A stretch of 9,977 bases of DNA from an uncultured Sphingobacteriaceae bacterium (GTDB lineage: Bacteria; Bacteroidota; Bacteroidia; Sphingobacteriales; Sphingobacteriaceae): NCBI GenBank assembly GCA_937875035.1, contig CALNCF010000322.1:1-9977 (forward strand), in the 5' to 3' direction. The position numbers were made by a program, and so were the translations under genes. The notes beneath the pieces were generated by a model that saw only the letters and a list, made by a program, of their open reading frames with translations, did not search any database and was not told the DNA's origin. Of the stretch, positions 1 to 6,044 are shown in pieces. Numbering within the stretch: the first letter of the stretch is position 1; every line of letters begins with the position of its first letter.

Positions 1-1
1 T

Positions 2-1951
2 GCCTGGTTTATAAAAACTACAGCTGTAAAGGACCGGATGGTGGAGCTGAATAAGACCATCAACTGGAAACCGGAATCGACCGGAACCGGACGATTCGGC
101 AACTGGCTGGAGAACCTGGTCGACTGGAACCTTTCGCGTTCGCGCTACTGGGGTACTCCGTTACCGATCTGGAGAACAGAGGATGGTACCGAGGAGCTAT
201 GTATCGGTTCGGTAGAAGAGCTGAATACAGAGATCCGGAAATCGGTGTCCGCCGGCCTCATGACCGCGGAATTCACCATCAGCGACCTGCACCGCCCTTA
301 TGTGGATGATGTGATCCTGGTATCGCCATCGGGCAAGAAGATGCTGCGTGAACCGGACCTTATCGACGTATGGTTCGACTCAGGCGCCATGCCTTATGCA
401 CAATGGCATTATCCTTTTGAAAACCAGGATGAATTTAAGAATGCCTACCCTGCCGACTTTATCGCAGAAGGCGTAGATCAGACCCGTGGCTGGTTTTTTA
501 CCCTGCATGCCATCGCGGTAATGCTCTTCGATTCGGTAGCCTATAAGAATGTCGTATCCAACGGGCTCGTGCTCGATAAGAACGGCAACAAGATGTCCAA
601 ACGACTGGGTAATGCCGTCGATCCTTTTGAAACGATTGAGAAATACGGTGCCGACGCGACCCGCTGGTATATGATCAGCAATGCGGCGCCCTGGGATAAC
701 CTGAAATTCGACCTCGAAGGATTGGGAGAAGTGCAGCGTAAATTCTTCGGAACACTTTATAATACATACGCGTTCTTTGCCCTCTATGCGAATATCGACC
801 AGTTCGAAATGAACGAGGCTGATATGATCCCGGTGAAAGACCGTCCGGAGCTCGACCGCTGGATCATCTCCGCGCTTCAGAAGCTGATCATCGAGGTACA
901 GGACAGCTACGAGAACTATGAGCCGACCAAGGCTGCCCGTGCTATCCAGTATTTTGTGGATGAGCATTTGTCCAACTGGTACGTACGGCTTGCCCGCCGC
1001 CGCTTCTGGAAAGGAGAATTAACTGATGATAAGAAGGCCGCTTACGAAACCCTGTATGAGTGCCTGTCGGTGATCTCCCAGCTGATGAGCCCGGTAGCAC
1101 CGTTCTTCGCGGAATGGCTGTATAAGAACCTCTCCGGGAATAACACCAACGTGCCCGAATCGGTACACCTGACCTATTGGCCGGAAGTAAAGAATGACCT
1201 GGTAGATGAGGAGCTGAACGAGTGTATGACCCTCGCCCAGGATATTTCTTCCCTTATTCTCTCACTGCGTAAGAAAGTCAGCATCAACGTGCGCCAGCCT
1301 TTGGGCCGTGTATTGTTACCGATACTGGATGAACGTTTTGAGCAACGGGTAGAGAAGATCAAGCAGCTGATCCTTTCTGAAACGAACATCAAAGAAATAG
1401 AATATATCAAGGATACGGCAGGCTTCATCAAGAAGAAGATCAAGCCGAATTTCAAAGCCCTCGGCTCCAAAGTAGGAAAAGACATGAAGGATGTCGCAGC
1501 GATCCTGACCGGGATGTCGCAGGAAGAAATTAATCTTTTTGAACAAAACGGAGCTTGTGCTGTCTTAGATGGAAAATATTCTGTTATCTTGGACGAAGTA
1601 GAGGTGATCGCGGAAGATGTGCCGGGTTGGTTAGTCAACAACATGGGGAAACTTACCGTAGCGCTGGATGTGACAATCACCGAAGAACTGAGGAATGAGG
1701 GGCTGGCAAGAGAATTGATCAACAGGATCCAGAACCTGCGTAAAGACAAGGGTTTTGAAGTAACTGACCGCATAAATGTGACAATCGTTCAAAATCAGTT
1801 GGTTAAGGATGCTTTGAATAATAATTTAAACTATATTTGCGCCGAAATTCTGGCCACAGGTATCGATTTACTTGAAGAGATACCTTCAAACATGGAAAGG
1901 GTAGAAATAAATGAAAAAGAAGTCTACATCCGCATCGAAAAAGCAAACTAA
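2..1951 (+). CDS. ileS: Isoleucyl-tRNA synthetase, C-terminal part (5' end off the window)
   Basis: Cytoplasmic class I aminoacyl-tRNA synthetase that charges tRNA-Ile. The frame is open from base 2, so the window holds the last 649 codons; the first ATG (position 38) is internal. Visible are the WNLSRSRYWGTPLPIW segment of the catalytic domain, the DVWFDSGAMPY segment, and the class I signature KMSKR at about 590-604. These are followed by the helical anticodon-binding domain (DRPELDRWIISALQKL and NWYVRLARRRFW). The last ~200 residues contain only two isolated cysteines, so the C-terminal CxxC zinc finger of E. coli-type IleRS is missing. KMSKR rather than KMSKS, plus this zinc-less tail, fits the eukaryote-like (type 2) IleRS clade; members of that clade are often less sensitive to mupirocin, which is inference here. 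The stop codon lies inside the next gene. Codon use turns AT-rich near 1520-1600 and 1740-1900. Confidence 0.97.
   Translation, partial: AWFIKTTAVKDRMVELNKTINWKPESTGTGRFGNWLENLVDWNLSRSRYWGTPLPIWRTEDGTEELCIGSVEELNTEIRKSVSAGLMTAEFTISDLHRPYVDDVILVSPSGKKMLREPDLIDVWFDSGAMPYAQWHYPFENQDEFKNAYPADFIAEGVDQTRGWFFTLHAIAVMLFDSVAYKNVVSNGLVLDKNGNKMSKRLGNAVDPFETIEKYGADATRWYMISNAAPWDNLKFDLEGLGEVQRKFFGTLYNTYAFFALYANIDQFEMNEADMIPVKDRPELDRWIISALQKLIIEVQDSYENYEPTKAARAIQYFVDEHLSNWYVRLARRRFWKGELTDDKKAAYETLYECLSVISQLMSPVAPFFAEWLYKNLSGNNTNVPESVHLTYWPEVKNDLVDEELNECMTLAQDISSLILSLRKKVSINVRQPLGRVLLPILDERFEQRVEKIKQLILSETNIKEIEYIKDTAGFIKKKIKPNFKALGSKVGKDMKDVAAILTGMSQEEINLFEQNGACAVLDGKYSVILDEVEVIAEDVPGWLVNNMGKLTVALDVTITEELRNEGLARELINRIQNLRKDKGFEVTDRINVTIVQNQLVKDALNNNLNYICAEILATGIDLLEEIPSNMERVEINEKEVYIRIEKAN
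1832..1839 (+). promoter_or_regulatory. Possible internal -7 box for the DksA-type gene
   Basis: TATATTTG matches the Bacteroidota -7 consensus TAnnTTTG exactly. It lies in an AT-rich patch of the ileS 3' end, about 70 bases before the next start codon. A TTTG at 1813-1816 could act as the -33 element, but the 15-base spacer is shorter than the usual 19-21. A chance match in coding sequence is quite possible. Confidence 0.3.
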
Positions 1952-3080
1952 AGCAGCCAAAGCGCCTGCGAAGAAAGTTGCTGCGAAACCTGTAAAAAAG
2001 GCGGCTCCTAAAAAAGCAGCCCCTGCTAAAGTGAAAGCGGCTGCAAAACCTGCTGCAAAGAAAACTGCTCCGAAGAAGGCAGCAGCCAAAGCTCCGGTGA
2101 AAAAGACCGCGGCCAAAGCGCCGGTTAAAAAGGCAGCGCCTAAGAAAGCGGCGGCGAAAGCGCCTGTGAAGAAAGTAGCTCCAAAGAAGGCGGCAGCAAA
2201 GACTCCGGTAAAAAAAGCAGCGCCTGCAAAAAAGGCCGTGGCGAAAAAACCAGTAGCGAAAGCACCGGTAAAGAAAGCCGCTCCTAAAAAAGCCGTGACC
2301 AAAGCCCCGGCTAAAAAGGTAGCGCCTAAGAAAGCAGCAGCGAAAGCGCCTGCAAAGAAGGTTGCTCCAAAGAAAGCAGTAACAAAAGCACCGGTAAAAA
2401 AAGCAGCACCTGCGAAAAAGGCCGTGGCGAAAAAGGTGGCAGCTGTTAAGAAGCCGGTAGTGAAAGCGCCGGTAAAAAAAGCAGTGGCTCCAAAAGCTAA
2501 ACCGGCGGCAACGAAAAAAGCAGCGCCTGTGAAGAAAGCGCCGGAAATCAAGAAACCTATTGTTAAAACAGTATCCCCTGCCGCTGAAAAACCGGCAAGC
2601 GTACAAAATACCGTGAAGGAGAAAGCAGTGAAAGAAACACCAAAACCGAATACGAATACCCCATCGCCGGGAAAGGAAGCTGAGAAAAAGACGGAAACGA
2701 CGGGTTCAGAAAAAACACGTTACTCTGATGCAGAATTACAGGAGTTCAAAGACCTGATCAACAGAAAGCTTGCATCTGCCAAAGAAGAATTATTACTGCT
2801 CACCGAAACGCTGAGCAACCCGAACGGAAACGGAACGGATGATACAGCCGGTACCTTTAAAGTGCTGGAAGATGGTTCTGCGACCCTGGAGAAAGAACAC
2901 GTAAACCAGCTCGCAGCACGTCAACGCAAGTTCGTGGATCAGCTGGAAGCAGCCCTGGTTCGTATTGAGAACAAAACATACGGGATTTGCCGCGAAACCG
3001 GTAAACTGATCCCGAAAGAACGATTAAGAGCCGTGCCACATACAACCTTAAGTATGGAAGCAAAGCTTCGCCAGAACTAA
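1911..3080 (+). CDS. Histone-H1-like Lys/Ala/Pro-rich tail fused to a TraR/DksA-type domain
   Basis: A 389-residue protein in two parts. Residues 1-220 are almost only Lys, Ala, Pro and Val in PVKKAAPKKA-type repeats, like histone H1 tails and bacterial AlgP/Hc2-type proteins. The first acidic residue is E212, and the first Leu and first aromatic come after 270. Residues 221-270 are a Pro/Thr/Glu linker. Residues 271-389 are a TraR/DksA-family domain: helical coiled-coil segments (about 271-300 and 325-355), then the finger region GICRETGKLIPKERLRAVP. Only C360 of the four zinc cysteines remains; the others read T363, S381 and A384, so zinc binding is unlikely. DksA-family proteins act in the RNA polymerase secondary channel; the basic tail probably binds DNA or RNA (inference). 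ATG 1911 is the only ATG before the repeats and overlaps ileS by 41 nt, suggesting coupled translation. The ileS-this gene-lspA order is usual in Bacteroidota. Whether it regulates transcription, compacts DNA or both is not readable from sequence. Confidence 0.9.
   Translation: MKKKSTSASKKQTKAAKAPAKKVAAKPVKKAAPKKAAPAKVKAAAKPAAKKTAPKKAAAKAPVKKTAAKAPVKKAAPKKAAAKAPVKKVAPKKAAAKTPVKKAAPAKKAVAKKPVAKAPVKKAAPKKAVTKAPAKKVAPKKAAAKAPAKKVAPKKAVTKAPVKKAAPAKKAVAKKVAAVKKPVVKAPVKKAVAPKAKPAATKKAAPVKKAPEIKKPIVKTVSPAAEKPASVQNTVKEKAVKETPKPNTNTPSPGKEAEKKTETTGSEKTRYSDAELQEFKDLINRKLASAKEELLLLTETLSNPNGNGTDDTAGTFKVLEDGSATLEKEHVNQLAARQRKFVDQLEAALVRIENKTYGICRETGKLIPKERLRAVPHTTLSMEAKLRQN
2115..2462 (+). repeat. In-frame 42-bp (14-residue) tandem repeats coding the H1-like tail
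   Basis: Five units of the form KAPVKKxAPKKAxx start at residues 69, 83, 117, 131 and 145. They are interrupted by two longer variants (residues 97-116 and 159-184) that share the insert KAAPAKKAVAKK. The two long variants are 62 codons (186 bases) apart; the stretches starting at 2205 and 2391 differ at only 2 of 44 bases, which suggests duplication of a larger block. Other units differ at many synonymous sites, so the array is not freshly expanded. Confidence 0.85.
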
Positions 3081-3096
3081 TTCATTCAATAAATTA

Positions 3097-3128
3097 TTTC
3101 GTTTAAAAGTATGCAGAGATTACCTTTG
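3097..3128 (+). promoter_or_regulatory. Candidate Bacteroidota promoter for lspA, inside the terminator
   Basis: The -7 box TACCTTTG (3121-3128) matches TAnnTTTG exactly. It is preceded after 19 bases by TTTCG (3097-3101), close to the -33 TTTG/TTG element. Initiation would fall near 3133-3136, giving a leader of about 20 bases before the TTG start of lspA. The box sits in the loop and 3' arm of the upstream terminator, so the lspA transcript would not carry the hairpin. Confidence 0.6.
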
Positions 3129-3140
3129 CATACTTTTTTT
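3105..3140 (+). terminator. Intrinsic terminator after the DksA-type gene
   Basis: An 11-bp perfect stem (AAAAGTATGCA at 3105-3115 with TGCATACTTTT at 3127-3137) encloses an 11-base loop and runs into an uninterrupted T tract ending at 3140. It begins 24 bases after the stop codon and should end the ileS transcript before lspA. Its loop and 3' arm also contain a candidate promoter box for lspA. Confidence 0.88.
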
Positions 3141-3156
3141 ATACACCAAACACACA

Positions 3157-3789
3157 TTGAAGACCTATATTAAAGCCATACTGATCATCTTCCTGGTGCT
3201 GCTGGCCGACCAATGCCTCAAACTCTGGATCAAAACCAATATGTATATCGGCGAAGAGTTCCATATTATCGGCAACTGGTTCATCATTCACTTTACAGAG
3301 AATAATGGCATGGCCTTCGGACTGGAGCTGGGCGGCGACTACGGGAAGCTGGCGTTGAGCCTGTTCCGTGTCATCGCGGTCTTCGGGATCGGTTATGTGC
3401 TTCATTATGTGATCCAGCGTAAATATCACTTCGGATTGATCGCCTGCGTAAGCATGATCCTGGCCGGGGCTCTGGGCAATATCATCGACAGTGTGTTCTA
3501 TGGCAGGCTTTTCGGCTACGAGAACTGGCTGCACGGGCGTGTGGTAGACATGTTCTACTTCCCGATCATCGACGGCTTTTACCCGGATTGGGTGCCTTTC
3601 TGGGGAGGGGAGCAATTCGTGTTCTTCCGGCCGGTATTCAACCTCGCCGATGCCGCCATCAGCGTGGGTGTGATCACCATCTTCCTTTTCCAGAAGAAAT
3701 TCATGGTTCAGAAGATGATCGGCGATGATACCGAAAGCGCCGATAACCATTCAATTGTTACAGAAGAAACTGCATCCCGGGAACAATAA
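3157..3789 (+). CDS. lspA: Lipoprotein signal peptidase (signal peptidase II)
   Basis: Inner-membrane aspartyl protease that removes the signal peptide from prolipoproteins after Lgt has added diacylglycerol. The 210-residue protein has four hydrophobic segments (about 5-22, 63-87, 92-112 and 160-178). It carries the family motifs FTENNGMAFG (46-55), GNIID (107-111), GRVVDMF with catalytic D131, and FNLADAAI with catalytic D165. The stretch between the two aspartates (FYPDWVPFWGGEQF region) is longer than in E. coli and typical of Bacteroidota. TTG at 3157 is chosen because there is no in-frame ATG upstream and the next in-frame ATG (residue 29) would delete the first membrane helix and conserved D18. 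The hydrophilic C-terminal tail (about 185-210) is poorly conserved in the family. The gene lies between its own promoter and terminator, apparently separate from ileS, unlike the E. coli ileS-lspA operon. Confidence 0.96.
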   Translation: MKTYIKAILIIFLVLLADQCLKLWIKTNMYIGEEFHIIGNWFIIHFTENNGMAFGLELGGDYGKLALSLFRVIAVFGIGYVLHYVIQRKYHFGLIACVSMILAGALGNIIDSVFYGRLFGYENWLHGRVVDMFYFPIIDGFYPDWVPFWGGEQFVFFRPVFNLADAAISVGVITIFLFQKKFMVQKMIGDDTESADNHSIVTEETASREQ

Positions 3790-3802
3790 TCCCGGGATTT
3801 TT
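3774..3802 (+). terminator. Intrinsic terminator overlapping the lspA stop codon
   Basis: ATCCCGGG (3774-3781) pairs with CCCGGGAT (3791-3798), extendable by one A-T pair, followed by five T (3798-3802). The lspA stop codon TAA (3787-3789) lies in the loop, so the 5' arm is coding sequence. Confidence 0.8.
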
Positions 3803-3833
3803 CCTTTTTAGGAATAATGGCTGATCACCGCCA

Positions 3834-3841
3834 TATCTTTA
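3834..3841 (+). promoter_or_regulatory. Possible -7 box for the SIMPL-domain gene
   Basis: TATCTTTA differs from TAnnTTTG only at the last base and lies 34 bases before the ATG. No convincing -33 element is found at the usual distance. The position after the lspA terminator makes a separate promoter likely somewhere in 3803-3870. Confidence 0.4.
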
Positions 3842-3875
3842 TTCATCACCGGAAAAACTTTTTAAACGATAACCT

Positions 3876-4580
3876 ATGAAAAAAATCATGCTGATGATCG
3901 CCCTGTTCGCAGCAGCTACGCTGGGAGCACAGGCGCAAACCGAATCAAAGACCATTACCCGCAAGATCGAGGTAAGCGGCAGCGCCGAAAAAGAGATCAC
4001 ACCCGACATCATCTATTTCAGCATCTCGCTGAAGGAATATTACGACGGCAAGACCAAGGTGAACATCGACAAGCTGGAGAAAGACCTGCAAAAAGCGGTA
4101 ACCGATGCGGGTATCCCGAAGGAGAACTTCACCATTAATAACATCTACGGATATAACTATAGCTGGAACCAGAAGAAGGACCCGAACTTCGAGGCGCGTA
4201 AGCAATACCGTTTGAAGCTGGGCGACCTGAACAAGATCAATTCGATACTGGGTAAGCTGGATCCGAAATCGATCGAGTACGTGAACATCGACAGCTATGA
4301 TCATTCCAAGCTCAACGAATACAAAAAAGAATTGCTGGTGCAAGCCTTACAAGCATCCCGGGATAAAGCGACCTACCTGCTGGCTGGCATCGGGGAAAAA
4401 TGCGGCGCTGTCCTGGAGATCCAGGAAAGCGATGGCAGCAATTACCCGGCTCCTTATATGCTGAAGAGCCAGCGCGTAATGGCAGAAGCCAATTACGACG
4501 GGGGCATGCAACAGGACATCGACTTTAAGACCATTAAGCTCAGCTACCAGGTGCGTGCCGTTTACGAGATCGTGAAATAA
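3876..4580 (+). CDS. Exported SIMPL-domain (DUF541) protein
   Basis: A 234-residue protein with a clear Sec signal peptide: MKK, a hydrophobic stretch, then AQA with likely cleavage after residue 20. There is no lipobox cysteine, so it should be a soluble periplasmic protein. The mature part matches the SIMPL/DUF541 family: a start of the form KIEVSGSAEKEITPDIIYFS, a helical KLEKDLQKAVTDAGIPKENF segment followed by NNIYGYNYSW, a second helical stretch LLVQALQASRDKATYLLAGIGEKCGAVLEIQES, and the final strand KLSYQVRAVYEI. Family members include BP26 of Brucella and YggE of E. coli, linked to oxidative stress and membrane-associated assemblies, but the biochemical function is not established. 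It stands alone, with a terminator on each side. Its neighbours do not suggest a role. Confidence 0.88.
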   Translation: MKKIMLMIALFAAATLGAQAQTESKTITRKIEVSGSAEKEITPDIIYFSISLKEYYDGKTKVNIDKLEKDLQKAVTDAGIPKENFTINNIYGYNYSWNQKKDPNFEARKQYRLKLGDLNKINSILGKLDPKSIEYVNIDSYDHSKLNEYKKELLVQALQASRDKATYLLAGIGEKCGAVLEIQESDGSNYPAPYMLKSQRVMAEANYDGGMQQDIDFKTIKLSYQVRAVYEIVK

Positions 4581-4599
4581 GCGCTCCTGCCCTGAAACG

Positions 4600-4639
4600 A
4601 AAAGAGTCCCGGTTAAACCAAACCAGGACTCTTTTTTTA
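4600..4639. terminator. Terminator between convergent SIMPL and serS genes
   Basis: AAAAGAGTCC (4600-4609) pairs with GGACTCTTTT (4626-4635). After one mismatch a further GGTT/AACC pairing (4611-4614 with 4621-4624) extends the stem. On the + strand it is followed by T to 4638; on the - strand the T run is only four bases. It is therefore strong for the SIMPL gene and plausibly also serves serS. Confidence 0.85.
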
Positions 4640-4655
4640 TGTCGGTACAGCAATT

Positions 4656-5927
4656 TTAGCTGATCATATCGAAGCCTGTGTAAGGCACCAGCACCTCCGG
4701 GATACGGATACCCTCCGGGGTCTGGTTATTCTCCAGGAGCGTCGCCACAATGCGTGGCAGGGCTAAGGCGCTTCCGTTCAGGGTGTGAACCAGCTGGTTC
4801 TTCCCGTCTTTATTCCTGAAACGGCATTTCATCCGGTTCGACTGGTAGGTTTCGAAGTTAGAGGTCGAGCTTACTTCCAGCCAGCGACCCTGCGCCGTTG
4901 AATAGGTTTCGAAGTCGTAGGTTAAGGCCGAGGTAAAGCCCATGTCGCCGCCGCATAAGCGCAGCACACGGTATGGGATCTCCAGCTTCTCCAGCAGTCC
5001 TCTTACATGCATCACCATCTCTTCGAGAATATCGTATGATTTTTCCGGGTGAACGATCTGTACGATCTCCACCTTATCGAACTGGTGCAGGCGGTTCAGT
5101 CCACGCACATGCGCGCCATACGAGCCCGCTTCCCTGCGGAAACAAGGGGTATAGCCTACATTCTTCAATGGGAGATCTTCTTCCTTTAAGATAACATCAC
5201 GATACAGGTTCGTGATCGGCACCTCAGCGGTCGGGATCATAAACAGGTTATCGGTTTGCATATGGTACATCTGCCCTTCCTTATCCGGAAGCTGCCCGGT
5301 ACCAAAGCCCGATTCCTCGTTCACCATCAGCGGCGGCATGATCTCGAAATAGCCGGCCTTCTGCGCTTCGTCGAGGAAAAAATTGATCAACGCGCGTTGC
5401 AGGCGGGCACCCTTACCCTTGTATACCGGGAAGCCGGCGCCTGTTATTTTCGTACCTAATTCAAAATCGATGATATCGTACTGGCTGGTCAGTTCCCAAT
5501 GCGGCTTCGCTCCATCGTGCAGGGTTGGAATGGTTCCCCACTCAAGCACCACTTCATTCTCTTCGGGAGTCAGACCGAATGGAACAGAGGTGTGTGGAAG
5601 ATTCGGCATGAGCACCAGCTTTTCGTGCAATTGCTTTTCTACCTCGCTCAGCTCATGGCTCAGGCGCTGGATGTCTTCTTTAAAAGAAGCGCTTTTCACC
5701 TTGATCGCTTCTGCTTCGTCTTTCTTTCCCGAGCGCATCAGTTCGCCTACCTGTTTCGCCAGCGCATTCGCTTCGGAAGCGACCTGGTCGTTCTGGTTCT
5801 GGATACTTTTACGCTGATCATCGAGTGCGATCACTTCGTCGACCAGCTCAGGTTGTTTAAAATTCTTTTTCCTCAATCCTTCTAAAACCTGCTCCTTATT
5901 CTCGCGGATATAATTAACTTGCAGCAT
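4656..5927 (-). CDS. serS: Seryl-tRNA synthetase
   Basis: Cytoplasmic class II synthetase that charges tRNA-Ser (and tRNA-Sec where present). The 423-residue protein starts MLQVNYIREN and has the N-terminal long antiparallel coiled coil (about 25-105) that grips the long variable arm of tRNA-Ser. The catalytic domain shows the serine-binding TAEVPIT (233-239), motif 2 FRREAGSYGAHVRGLNRLHQF (from 263) and motif 3 NGSALALPR (384-392). ATG 5927 is preferred over an in-frame TTG six codons upstream (5945), because that TTG lies within the -7 promoter box and would precede the likely transcript start; MLQVNYIREN is also the usual family start. It is convergent with the SIMPL gene and divergent from rsmI. 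All expected motifs are intact. Confidence 0.97.
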   Translation of the reverse strand: MLQVNYIRENKEQVLEGLRKKNFKQPELVDEVIALDDQRKSIQNQNDQVASEANALAKQVGELMRSGKKDEAEAIKVKSASFKEDIQRLSHELSEVEKQLHEKLVLMPNLPHTSVPFGLTPEENEVVLEWGTIPTLHDGAKPHWELTSQYDIIDFELGTKITGAGFPVYKGKGARLQRALINFFLDEAQKAGYFEIMPPLMVNEESGFGTGQLPDKEGQMYHMQTDNLFMIPTAEVPITNLYRDVILKEEDLPLKNVGYTPCFRREAGSYGAHVRGLNRLHQFDKVEIVQIVHPEKSYDILEEMVMHVRGLLEKLEIPYRVLRLCGGDMGFTSALTYDFETYSTAQGRWLEVSSTSNFETYQSNRMKCRFRNKDGKNQLVHTLNGSALALPRIVATLLENNQTPEGIRIPEVLVPYTGFDMIS

Positions 5928-5942
5928 ATTTATTGTTTCCGG

Positions 5943-5950
5943 CAAAGATA
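5943..5950 (-). promoter_or_regulatory. Candidate -7 box of the serS promoter
   Basis: On the minus strand TATCTTTG (5950 down to 5943) matches TAnnTTTG exactly. The -33 position 19 bases upstream reads CTGC, a weak match. Initiation near 5936-5938 would leave a leader of about 10 bases before ATG 5927. Confidence 0.6.
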
Positions 5951-6044
5951 GGAAATTATTGATGTGCTGGCAGGAGGATTTTACAGATCACCGCAGCCTT
6001 CCGTCTGTTCATAATGCCGGCCAGAAATAATAGAATAGTCAGCT

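Noticed and set aside
2115..2462. CRISPR-like or non-coding satellite array
   Set aside because: The repeats keep the reading frame, have no unique spacers of constant length, and vary at synonymous sites, so they are coding tandem repeats.
1803..2606. Long open frames on the minus strand opposite the Lys/Ala/Pro tail (267 and 221 residues)
   Set aside because: Codons for Lys, Ala, Pro and Val read backwards rarely give stops, so open antisense frames are expected; the products are low-complexity Phe/Ala- or Arg/Cys-rich and match no family.
3139..3750. 203-codon frame on the minus strand opposite lspA
   Set aside because: It mirrors a well-supported gene and its sequence resembles no known protein; codon periodicity of lspA explains it.
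5928..6044. Regulatory RNA or riboswitch in the serS-rsmI gap
   Set aside because: Apart from the serS promoter box, no stable hairpin, T-box-like element or TAnnTTTG box for rsmI could be made out in these 117 bases.
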